Shown: positions 1 to 8,035 of the stretch, piece after piece
Layout: each line of letters opens with the position of its first letter
Numbering within the stretch: position 1 is the first letter of the stretch
Assembly: GCA_016721925.1 (NCBI GenBank)
Contig: JADKHE010000002.1
Coordinates: 248,001 to 312,000 of the forward strand
Length of the DNA: 64,000 bases
Source: Candidatus Skiveiella danica
GTDB taxonomy: Bacteria; Pseudomonadota; Gammaproteobacteria; Burkholderiales; Burkholderiaceae_C
Reading direction: 5' to 3'
Notes under the pieces: model-generated
What the model saw: only the letters and a program-made list of their open reading frames with translations
The model's database searches: none
What the model was told of the DNA's origin: nothing
Program-made: the position numbers and the translations under genes

Positions 1-1199
<1,199 letters not shown>

Positions 1200-1238
1200 G
1201 ATGTTTCTCCGAGATCTGATGAAGTTTGGATGTCAATA

Positions 1239-1266
1239 ACGTGTGGATAACTTGAGCGGTTTCAAG
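1239..1266 (-). promoter_or_regulatory. Weak candidate heat-shock promoter directly upstream of dnaK
   Basis: In the grpE-dnaK gap the minus strand reads CTTGAAA, 13 nt, then CCACACGT. The -35 element matches the sigma-32 consensus, but the -10 matches CCCCATNT only partly. It may be a secondary promoter or chance. Confidence 0.25.
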
Positions 1267-1272
1267 TCATTT

Positions 1273-1830
1273 TTATTTCGGCGCCGCAACCGTGACCAGC
1301 GCTGGACGCAGCACGCGCTCGGCGATGCTGTAGCCCTTCTGCAGCACGGTGACCACGGTGTTGGCTTCCTGGTTGGCCGGCACCATGCTGATGGCCTGGT
1401 GGTGGTGCGGATCGAACTTCGCGCCTGCGGTCGGGTTGATCTCCAGGACCTTGTTGCGTTCCAGCGCGCTCCTGAGCTGGCGCAGCGTGGCTTCGGCACC
1501 CTCCCGGATCTGCTCCGGCGTGGCACTCTGGATGGCCAGGCCGGCCTCCAGGCTGTCCAGGACGGGCAGCAGGCTTTCGGCAAAGCTCTCCAGCGCAAAC
1601 TTGCGCGCCTTGGCAATCTCGTCCTCGGCGCGGCGGCGGGCGTTCTGCACGTCAGCCTGGGCGCGCAGGTACTGGTCGGCCAGCTCGGCGCTTTTGGCCT
1701 TCAGTGTGGCCAGCTCGGCCAGGGTCTGGCTGAGGGCGTCTTCGCTGGCGGCGGCTGCGGCTTCCAGTTCTTCGGGACTCGGTTCGCCCGTCAGCGGGGC
1801 AGGGGATTCGGGTTGGATGGGATCGGACAT
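1273..1830 (-). CDS. grpE: Nucleotide exchange factor GrpE
   Basis: Co-chaperone that releases ADP from DnaK. The 185-residue protein starts MSDPIQPE. An acidic Ala/Glu-rich N-terminus is followed by a long coiled coil (AELATLKAKSAELADQYLRA, then DVQNARRRAEDEI), as in the GrpE dimer stalk. The C-terminal beta domain contains HQAISMVPA and YSIAERVLRPALVTVA. The reading frame extends 38 codons upstream, but MSDP was chosen because homology begins there and it places the start just downstream of a sigma-32 type promoter. No clear Shine-Dalgarno sequence is visible. It lies immediately upstream of dnaK. Confidence 0.96.
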   Translation of the reverse strand: MSDPIQPESPAPLTGEPSPEELEAAAAASEDALSQTLAELATLKAKSAELADQYLRAQADVQNARRRAEDEIAKARKFALESFAESLLPVLDSLEAGLAIQSATPEQIREGAEATLRQLRSALERNKVLEINPTAGAKFDPHHHQAISMVPANQEANTVVTVLQKGYSIAERVLRPALVTVAAPK

Positions 1831-1868
1831 GCGGGTGTGGCGATGGATAAAGGGTGGCTTCGCGGAGG

Positions 1869-1896
1869 AAATTGGGGCGCGGGCCACTGTTTCAAG
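1869..1896 (-). promoter_or_regulatory. Predicted sigma-32 (heat-shock) promoter of grpE-dnaK
   Basis: The minus strand reads CTTGAAA (1896-1890), a 12-nt spacer, then CCCCAATTT (1877-1869). The sigma-32 consensus is CTTGAAA-N11-16-CCCCATNT, so one position differs. Transcription would begin about 30 nt before the grpE start. It fits the genes it serves. Confidence 0.72.
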
Positions 1897-2041
1897 GCAT
1901 TGGCCGCCAAAAAGGGCGCACTTTTGGAGGGGATGGCCGTCCATTCAGGTGCCGCGCGCCGGCAGGTGGAAACGGCGGACGGGCCGGGCGCTTCGGGCGC
2001 GGCGGCCTGCCAGCTGCTGCGGCAGCCCGGCCGACGACGGG

Positions 2042-2395
2042 TCAGCCCTTGACGCCGAGCAGTTCGACGTCGAACTTCAGGGTGGCATTGGGCGGAATCA
2101 CGCCGCCAGCGCCACGGGCGCCATAGCCCAGCGCCGCGGGGATGATCAGGGTGCGCGCGCCGCCGACCTTCATCCCGGCCACGCCTTCGTCCCAGCCCCG
2201 GATCACCATGCCGGCGCCGAGCGAGAACACGAACGGGTCGTTGCGGTCCTTGCTGGAGTCGAACTTGCCGCCCTGAACGCCGTCGTTGTAGAGCCAGCCG
2301 GTGTAATGCACGGTGACGTTCTGGCCTTTCCTGGCTTCGGCGCCTTCGCCCACGGTGGTGTCCAGGTATTGCAGGCCGCTCGGGGTGGTGATCAT
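2042..2395 (-). CDS. FKBP-type peptidyl-prolyl cis-trans isomerase
   Basis: A single-domain FKBP of 117 residues that isomerises Xaa-Pro bonds. It has no signal peptide and should be cytosolic. Family signatures are VTVHYTGWLYNDG near the N-terminus, FVFSLGAGMVIRGWDEGVAGMKVGG in the middle (the Val-Ile-x-Gly-Trp core of the active site) and PPNATLKFDVELLGV at the end. It is a stand-alone gene between grpE and an HxlR-type regulator, transcribed toward grpE. A 17-nt GCTAT-N7-ATAGC dyad lies just upstream of the start. The family is certain; the client proteins are unknown. Confidence 0.95.
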   Translation of the reverse strand: MITTPSGLQYLDTTVGEGAEARKGQNVTVHYTGWLYNDGVQGGKFDSSKDRNDPFVFSLGAGMVIRGWDEGVAGMKVGGARTLIIPAALGYGARGAGGVIPPNATLKFDVELLGVKG

Positions 2396-2409
2396 GGGGA
2401 ATTCCTGTT

Positions 2410-2426
2410 GCTATTAAGTTGATAGC
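2410..2426. repeat. 17-nt dyad repeat, copy 1 (GCTAT-N7-ATAGC)
   Basis: GCTATTAAGTTGATAGC sits 14 bp upstream of the FKBP gene start. The same 17-nt architecture recurs at 2980, 5365, 13349 and 35483. It may be an interspersed element or a regulator site. Confidence 0.6.
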
Positions 2427-2528
2427 TTGATATGGCCATCCTGTGCAGGGATGGGCCATAAAAAGCACTGAAAAAGGCCCTGAATTATGCCAGCACCGCA
2501 CCCGGGCATCTGCTGCACGCCGGACCAG

Positions 2529-2554
2529 AAAAAAAGGACAGGCGAACCTGTCCT
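2529..2554 (-). terminator. Rho-independent terminator of the HxlR-type regulator gene
   Basis: On the minus strand an 8-bp stem AGGACAGG / CCTGTCCT closes a UUCG tetraloop and is followed by seven U residues. It lies 23 bp past the stop codon of the regulator gene. Confidence 0.85.
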
Positions 2555-2577
2555 TGTGGCGCTCCCCGCAGGGAGCC

Positions 2578-2886
2578 TTATTTCTTGCGGGCCTGGCTGG
2601 CCGTCCACTTGGCGGCGAAGGCCTGCAGGTCGGACAGGCGCTTGAGCAGGTCGGCGCCACCGGCCGTCAGGTTGTAGCCCTTGTCGCCATGGCCGATCAG
2701 ATTGGCTTCACGCAGCGCCTTCAGCCGGGTGTTCAAGGTGTTGGGCGTGATGCCGCCGACGCTGTCCTGCAGCAGGCGAAAGGTTTGCGGGTGACCATCC
2801 TTGAGAGCCCAGAGCACGCGCAACGCGTAGCGGGTTTCCAGCAGGGCCAGCAACTGGTTGATGGCGACGTTTTCTTTTGAACTCAT
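2578..2886 (-). CDS. HxlR-type winged-helix transcriptional regulator
   Basis: A small (102 aa) DNA-binding protein. The region from YALRVLWALKDGHPQTFRLL through ITPNTLNTRLKALREANLI matches the HxlR winged helix-turn-helix, and GYNLTAGGADLLKRL forms the wing and last helix. It lacks the N-terminal Cys often seen in thiol-sensing HxlR proteins. It is monocistronic: a strong terminator follows, and no divergent partner is close enough to name its target. The fold assignment is good, the ligand and regulon are unknown, and MarR or PadR families are less likely alternatives. Confidence 0.75.
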   Translation of the reverse strand: MSSKENVAINQLLALLETRYALRVLWALKDGHPQTFRLLQDSVGGITPNTLNTRLKALREANLIGHGDKGYNLTAGGADLLKRLSDLQAFAAKWTASQARKK

Positions 2887-2979
2887 GGGCTTGTACTCCT
2901 CGAATCGGTGGGATGGGCTGCAGGCCGTGTCCGCTTGCCAGCCTGTCAGGCGGTGCGACTATAGCGCAAATTTCTCGCT

Positions 2980-2996
2980 GCTACAAGTTTCATAGC
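2980..2996. repeat. 17-nt dyad repeat, copy 2
   Basis: GCTACAAGTTTCATAGC spans the last codons and stop of the MarR gene. It has the same GCTAY-N7-ATAGC layout as copy 1. Confidence 0.5.
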
Positions 2997-3556
2997 TTGC
3001 CGGGCTGCGGCGTCTTGTCCGGGGGTGGCGGTGCCGCCGCGGTCGCGGGTGGCAGGTAGACCTTGCGCAGCAGCCGGATCAGGGTCTTGCGTTCGGCGGT
3101 GCTGAGTTGCCCGGTGGCTTCGTCCTCGAGGTTGCGCGCGGTGCACTCGGCGTCTCGCATCAGGGCCTGGCCCTCGGCCGTGAGGTGCAGGCCCAGGGCA
3201 CGGCCGTCGCGTGGGTGCGGCAGCCGCTGGATCAGGCCGCGACGGGCCAGCGCGTTGACCATGCCGACCAGGTTCGGCGGCAGGATGCTCAGGGCGCTGC
3301 ACAGCTGGCTCGAGGTGATGCCGGGGTTGTGGGTGATCAGCGACAGCACCGAAAAATCCACCGGCCGCAGACCGTACACCGCCATGCGCTGCAGGAACAG
3401 GCCGATGACCGAGAGCGCCGCACGCCGCGCGTTGTAGCCGACGAGGGTTTCCAGGTAGCTGGTGTCGACCGTGTCGACTGCGGCAGCTGCGGGTGGCGCG
3501 ACGGCGCGCTCCTTTGCGGCGGCGATGGGGGGCGAGGTTCGGGTTCGGGTGGCCAT
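2990..3556 (-). CDS. MarR-family transcriptional regulator, probably of the aromatic acyl-CoA cluster
   Basis: A 188-residue regulator starting MATRTRTSPP. After an Ala-rich N-terminus, residues of the type GLRPVDFSVLSLI, ITSSQLCSALSILPPNLVGMV and RGLIQRLPHPRDGRA give the MarR winged helix, with the DGRA wing tip, followed by the C-terminal dimer helices. It is the last gene of the 12-gene minus-strand block headed by enoyl-CoA hydratase. MarR repressors of the CouR/FerR type control hydroxycinnamate genes and respond to the CoA thioester; that role is inferred here from position only. A perfect 15-nt dyad upstream of the preceding gene (5416-5430) is a candidate operator. Confidence 0.85.
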   Translation of the reverse strand: MATRTRTSPPIAAAKERAVAPPAAAAVDTVDTSYLETLVGYNARRAALSVIGLFLQRMAVYGLRPVDFSVLSLITHNPGITSSQLCSALSILPPNLVGMVNALARRGLIQRLPHPRDGRALGLHLTAEGQALMRDAECTARNLEDEATGQLSTAERKTLIRLLRKVYLPPATAAAPPPPDKTPQPGKL

Positions 3557-3639
3557 TCGATGAAAGGGCGGACGATCGAGGATAACCGCGAACCCCGGGC
3601 GGTCCAGCGTCAGCGCCGGGTCCGCGGCCGGAGTGCGCG

Positions 3640-5373
3640 TCAGTCTGTCCGGGCGGCCTCGCTGGCGGTGCAACGTGCCCGAATGATGGACGCGCGCATG
3701 TCGAACTCGGGCAGCACCCAGTGGCGCATGGCGCGCGCCGCCGGCAGCCACAGGCGGGCGCGGTCGGCGCCTTCGGCGGCCAACGTCCGCTCGATCCGGG
3801 CCCAGGCCCAGGCCAGCAGCGCGAGGGCTGTGGCGCGCAGGTAGTCGTCTGCGACCCAGAAGGCCAGAGCGCCGTCGCGGGCCGCGGCCTCGACCAGTTC
3901 CAGCGTGAGCTCGCCGAGCGCGGCAAACTGGCGCAGCGCCAGCGCATCCGGCGCATGGCTGGGATCCAGGTCGGCGCGCAGTTCGTTCAGCAGGCTCAGC
4001 AGCCCGGCCCCGCCGTCGGGCAGCACCTTGCGCACCAGCAGGTCGATGGCCTGGATCTCGTTGGTGCCCTCGTAGATCATGGCCACCCGCGCGTCGCGCA
4101 CGATCTGCTCGATGCCCCATTCGCGCACGTAGCCGTGTCCGCCGAACACCTGCAGGCATTCGCTGGCGCCGTAGAACGCCTGGTGCGTGAAGGCCGCCTT
4201 CATGACCGGCGTGACCAGGCTGCACCAGCGCTGTGCGGCGTCACGGCGCCCGGCGTCGGGATGGTGCTTGAGCAGGTCCAGCTCCAGCGCGGTGCGGTAG
4301 GCCAGCACGCGCCCGCCATCGATCCAGGCGCGCTGGGTGTCGAGGATGCGGCGCATGGCAGGGTGGTCCTGGATCAGGCTCGTGTCGCGCGCACCGGGCG
4401 CGCGCATCTGGCGGCGCTCTTTCGAATACGCGTCGGCCTTCTGCCAGGCGGCGTCGAGCAGGCCGATGCCTTGCAGCGCCACGTGCAGGCGCGCGGCGTT
4501 CATCATGACGAACATGGCGTTCAGGCCCTTGCCGGGTTCGCCGACGATCCAGGCGGTGGCCTCATCGAAGCGCATCACGCAGGTCGGGCTGCCGTGCAGG
4601 CCCATTTTTTCCTCGATGCGCTCACAGACCACGGCACTGCGGTGGCCGTTGGCGTAGAACTTCGGCACGAGGAACAGCGACAGCCCCTTCGGGCCGGGCG
4701 GTGCGTCGGGCAGGCGGGCCAGCACCAGGTGCACGATGTTGTCGCTCAGGTCGTGCTCGCCGCCGGAGATGAAGATCTTGGTGCCCGACAGGTGGACACT
4801 GCCGTCGGACTGGGGCACGGCCTTGGTGCGGCACAGGCCGAGGTCGGAGCCGGCGTGCGGCTCGGTCAGGCACATGGTGGCCAGCCATTCGCCGGTGGCG
4901 ATCTTCCCGAGGTAACGCGCCTTGAGCGCGTCGCTGCCGTGGTGTTTCAGGCACTCGTAGGCGCCGTGCAGCAGGCCGGGCGCCATGGTCCAGCCGTGGT
5001 TGGCGGCGCTGAGCATTTCGTACAGCGTGGCCTCCAGCACCGCCGGCAGGCCCTGGCCGCCGTCCTCGGTCGCGCAGGCCAGCGCCGGCCAGCCGGCCTG
5101 CCAGAAGGCCTGGTAGGCGTCCCGAAACCCCGGTGCCATGGTGACGCTGCCTGCTTCAAAGCGCGCGCCGATCTCATCCCCATCCCGGTTCAAGGGCGCG
5201 ATCACCTCGCCGACGAACTTGCCGGCCTCGTCGAGCACCTGGCGCATCAGGTCCGGGTCCACCTCGGCGAAAGCGCTCAGGGCCTGCAGCTGGGCGGGCG
5301 CCTGCAGAACATTTGCCAGGATGAAGGCCATGTCATCGGTGCGGGGCTGGTACGGGTTCATTTTGCTACTCAA
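3640..5373 (-). CDS. Acyl-CoA dehydrogenase (long, DmdC/FadE-like form)
   Basis: FAD enzyme that introduces the alpha,beta double bond into an acyl-CoA. At 577 aa it is longer than short/medium-chain dehydrogenases. It has the N-terminal extension YQPRTDDMAFIL seen in 3-methylmercaptopropionyl-CoA dehydrogenase-type proteins, the FAD-binding segments MCLTEPHAGSDLG and KIFISGGEHD, and the catalytic Glu in MIYEGTNEIQAIDLL. A C-terminal helical extension follows. MSSKMNPY was taken as the start; MNPY 12 nt later is possible. Within the aromatic cluster it could oxidise a saturated phenylpropanoyl-CoA such as dihydroferuloyl-CoA (inference). It is separated from the MarR gene by 83 bp. Confidence 0.92.
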   Translation of the reverse strand: MSSKMNPYQPRTDDMAFILANVLQAPAQLQALSAFAEVDPDLMRQVLDEAGKFVGEVIAPLNRDGDEIGARFEAGSVTMAPGFRDAYQAFWQAGWPALACATEDGGQGLPAVLEATLYEMLSAANHGWTMAPGLLHGAYECLKHHGSDALKARYLGKIATGEWLATMCLTEPHAGSDLGLCRTKAVPQSDGSVHLSGTKIFISGGEHDLSDNIVHLVLARLPDAPPGPKGLSLFLVPKFYANGHRSAVVCERIEEKMGLHGSPTCVMRFDEATAWIVGEPGKGLNAMFVMMNAARLHVALQGIGLLDAAWQKADAYSKERRQMRAPGARDTSLIQDHPAMRRILDTQRAWIDGGRVLAYRTALELDLLKHHPDAGRRDAAQRWCSLVTPVMKAAFTHQAFYGASECLQVFGGHGYVREWGIEQIVRDARVAMIYEGTNEIQAIDLLVRKVLPDGGAGLLSLLNELRADLDPSHAPDALALRQFAALGELTLELVEAAARDGALAFWVADDYLRATALALLAWAWARIERTLAAEGADRARLWLPAARAMRHWVLPEFDMRASIIRARCTASEAARTD

Positions 5374-5381
5374 AATATAGC
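5365..5381. repeat. 17-nt dyad repeat, copy 3
   Basis: GCTACTCAAAATATAGC overlaps the start region of the acyl-CoA dehydrogenase gene. It has the same length and layout as the other copies. Confidence 0.5.
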
Positions 5382-5415
5382 GTCAGAAGACCATTTGACG
5401 CTGGGTTATGGCTCT

Positions 5416-5430
5416 ATATTTCCGAAATAT
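5416..5430. promoter_or_regulatory. Candidate MarR operator (perfect 7-1-7 dyad)
   Basis: ATATTTCCGAAATAT, a perfect inverted repeat around one central base, lies 43 bp upstream of the acyl-CoA dehydrogenase-MarR pair in an otherwise GC-rich gap. MarR proteins commonly bind palindromes of about this size in their own promoters. The assignment is inferred. Confidence 0.4.
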
Positions 5431-5504
5431 CGGTGCTGGCCGCCCGGTGGCATGGCCTGGGCAGTTTCGCGAATGTGGCGCCCGGCGCCATGCCCGGGAA
5501 GACC

Positions 5505-7244
5505 TCAACGGCAGGAGAAGCTGGCGGCATCTTCGAGCGAGCCACTGCCCGCGTAGCGCGCCACGGTCGGGTAGGCGCACAGGGGGCGGGTGCGGCTGGC
5601 CGACCAGTCTTTCGGCAGTTCGGCGTTCGCACCGCCGGCGTGGCCGGCGCCGCGCACGCTGGCCGGCACCGCCTGGGGCGCCACGCCCTGTTCCACCCAT
5701 TGCACCAGCGGGGTCAACAGGTCGAACTGGTCGGCCGCCGGGCCGCCGCTGCAGTGGTTCATGCCGGGCACCGGGAAGTAGCGCGCGAAGTCCGCGGCTT
5801 TGCCGTCCTGCGCCTGGTCCAGACGCTCGATCCACCGGCGAGTGTCCTCGGCCGAGAACACGGCGTCGCTCACGCCGTGGAACAACACCATCTTCGCCCC
5901 GCGTGCGCGCAGCGCCCCGAGGTTGACCGGGTTGTCCTGGCCCGGGGGCGTCATCAGCGACAGGCCGGATTCCCGGAAGCTGTCATCGGTGGCGCTGAAC
6001 AGGGGCCAACGCGCGCTCACGTCTTCCTTGAGCGGGTCCACGCGCCCGGGTGGTACGCTGAACACCGCACCCACCGCCAACGGGTCCAGCGCCAGCGCAT
6101 TGACGAACTTCCATGTGGCCCAGTTGGCGCCGGACACGCCGGCGTCATAAGGGAAGCTGACGTAGATCGGCTGGCCGGTGGCGGTTTTCGCACCGCTGAA
6201 CACCGCCGCGACCACCTGCTTTTGCGCAACGGTCAGGCACTGGCCATTGCGTTCTCCCTGGCAGGTGGGCACATCTTTCTGCAGGTTGAATCGGGCCTGG
6301 CAGGCCTGCGTGGCCTGCACCATGCCGTCGCGCGCGCCGTCCAGCGCATCGCATTGTTCGAGGACCGCCGAGCTGAGCAACTGGCGCTCCTTCGGCGTGA
6401 ACCCGCTGCCCAGATCGGCCAGGGTGGCCGAGGGGTTCATCGGGTGCGGGATGGTGGCGCCGGGCGTGCTGACGGTGGCCCATTGCTGGGCGCCCCACAG
6501 CTGCGCGAGCGCGGCGTTGGGCAGCCGGTAGCCAGGGGCGCCGACCAGATACCCATCGTATTGGTCCCCGAGGCGCGCCGCGGCCACCATGGCATGGCGC
6601 CCGCCGTTGGAGCAGCCGCCGATGTAGGAGCGGTCCGGCCCCTTGCCGTAGGCCGCCGCAATCAGACCCTTGGCCATGGGCGTGAGTTTGGCCACGGCCT
6701 GGTAACCATAGTCCAGCCGGGCTTGCGGCTCCAGGCCGAAAAACGGGGTCTGGGCGCCGGTGTGCCCGGCGTCGGAGCTGATGACGGCGAAGCCCTGCAG
6801 CAAGGCACCGGTGAGCGGACCGCCGCCCAGCGCGCCCTGTGCCGGCTGGACCGTACCGTCCAGCCCGCCATTGCCCTGGTAGTAGAAGCGGCCGTTCCAG
6901 GCCTGCGGCAGGCGCATCTCGAAGCCGATGGCGTAGTCGCGCCCGTCGCTGCCCTTGCGCGGATGCATGCGCCCTTTGACCAGGCAATGCGCCGGAACCG
7001 GACTTGCACCGAGCTTCAGCGCGCCGGCGGCCTCCGGGGTGGCGGAGGTGACCTGCGTCTGGTCAAAGCGGAACTGGGTGGCCAGCGCCGCGCAGTTCTG
7101 CAAAGGCGCGCCGGTCGCTGCCTTCAGCGGCGCCGGTGTGGGTGCTGCTGCCGTGCCCGGCATCGTGCCGCAGGCGACCAGCATGGCAGCGGCAGGGAAA
7201 AAGCCCAGGCCTTGCAGCCAGAACGAGGGTGGATGCTTGGGCAT
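5505..7244 (-). CDS. Tannase/feruloyl-esterase family lipoprotein
   Basis: A predicted exported ester hydrolase of 579 aa. The start MPKHPPSF follows an AAGGAG ribosome site. A signal peptide ends in the lipobox LVAC with Cys25, so the protein should be lipid-anchored in the periplasm or at the outer membrane. The catalytic CS-D-HC arrangement of the tannase family is complete: Cys211-Ser212 in GGCSNGGRHAM, Asp in HGVSDAVFSAEDT, and His-Cys in PGMNHCSGGP; the two Cys are expected to form a disulfide. The family includes tannases, feruloyl and chlorogenate esterases and MHETase. Its place beside a feruloyl-CoA synthetase-like gene and a Liv importer suggests it releases a hydroxycinnamate from an ester outside the cytoplasm. 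The exact substrate is not visible in the sequence. Confidence 0.9.
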   Translation of the reverse strand: MPKHPPSFWLQGLGFFPAAAMLVACGTMPGTAAAPTPAPLKAATGAPLQNCAALATQFRFDQTQVTSATPEAAGALKLGASPVPAHCLVKGRMHPRKGSDGRDYAIGFEMRLPQAWNGRFYYQGNGGLDGTVQPAQGALGGGPLTGALLQGFAVISSDAGHTGAQTPFFGLEPQARLDYGYQAVAKLTPMAKGLIAAAYGKGPDRSYIGGCSNGGRHAMVAAARLGDQYDGYLVGAPGYRLPNAALAQLWGAQQWATVSTPGATIPHPMNPSATLADLGSGFTPKERQLLSSAVLEQCDALDGARDGMVQATQACQARFNLQKDVPTCQGERNGQCLTVAQKQVVAAVFSGAKTATGQPIYVSFPYDAGVSGANWATWKFVNALALDPLAVGAVFSVPPGRVDPLKEDVSARWPLFSATDDSFRESGLSLMTPPGQDNPVNLGALRARGAKMVLFHGVSDAVFSAEDTRRWIERLDQAQDGKAADFARYFPVPGMNHCSGGPAADQFDLLTPLVQWVEQGVAPQAVPASVRGAGHAGGANAELPKDWSASRTRPLCAYPTVARYAGSGSLEDAASFSCR

Positions 7245-7293
7245 GGAGTGTCTCCTTGTCTTCCACGGTGGGGCCGGTCTGCCGTTGGGCGGC

Positions 7294-8034
7294 TCAGGCT
7301 TCGGCCTTCTTGCGCGCCGCACCGAGGTAGGTGTCGATCACGCGCGGGTCGTGCGCCAGTTCCTCCGCCGGGCCGTTCAGCGCCACTTCGCCCATTTCCA
7401 GCACGTAGCCGTAGTCGGCGGTCTCCAGTGCGGCGCGGGCATTCTGCTCGACCAGCAGGATGGTCACGCCGGTCTTGCGCAGGTTCTCCACGGTGTGGAA
7501 GATCTCGCGCACCACCAGCGGCGCCAACCCCAGGCTGGGCTCGTCGAGCATCAGCAGGGAGGGGCGCGACATCAGCGCGCGGCCGACGGCGAGCATCTGG
7601 CGCTCGCCCCCGGACAGGGTGCCGGCCAGCTGGGTGCGCCGCTCCTTCAGGCGGGGGAACAGCGCATAAACCTGCTCCAGTCCATCACGCCAGCGCTTGT
7701 TTCCCAGGCGCATCTGACGATAGCCCCCCAGCACCAGGTTGTCTTCCACGGGCATGGTGCCGAACAACTCACGCTTCTCGGGAACGAGGGCGATGCCCAG
7801 CATCACGCGCTCTTCCAGCGTCAGGTCGCCGATGTTCTGGCCATCAAATTCCACGCGGCCCTGGCCAGGCAGGATCCCCATCAGGGTGTTGAGCAGGGTG
7901 GACTTGCCGGCGCCGTTGGGGCCGATCACGGTGACGACGCTGCCCTGCGCTGCTTCCAGGTTGATGCCATGCAGGACCTCGGCGCGGCCATAGCCGGCGT
8001 GCAGGTCGGTGACTTTGAGCAAGGGGTGGGTCAT
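7294..8034 (-). CDS. livF: Branched-chain/aromatic ABC importer ATPase (LivF type)
   Basis: Cytosolic ATPase subunit of a Liv-type importer, 246 aa. Walker A is GPNGAGKST, the signature is LSGGERQMLAVGRAL, and Walker B is LLMLDEPSLGLAPLV followed by the switch His region ILLVEQNA. The length and the C-terminal RVIDTYLG are typical for LivF. It follows the LivM-LivG fusion gene by 1 nt, so translation is probably coupled. It is grouped with the aromatic catabolic genes, so the cargo is more likely an aromatic acid than leucine (inference). Confidence 0.93.
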   Translation of the reverse strand: MTHPLLKVTDLHAGYGRAEVLHGINLEAAQGSVVTVIGPNGAGKSTLLNTLMGILPGQGRVEFDGQNIGDLTLEERVMLGIALVPEKRELFGTMPVEDNLVLGGYRQMRLGNKRWRDGLEQVYALFPRLKERRTQLAGTLSGGERQMLAVGRALMSRPSLLMLDEPSLGLAPLVVREIFHTVENLRKTGVTILLVEQNARAALETADYGYVLEMGEVALNGPAEELAHDPRVIDTYLGAARKKAEA

Positions 8035-8035
8035 G

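Noticed and set aside
3721..7892. Very long plus-strand open frames (611 and 819 codons) opposite the acyl-CoA dehydrogenase and esterase genes
   Set aside because: They are antisense shadows caused by high GC and codon bias; their translations show no recognisable domain, while the minus-strand proteins are clear family members.
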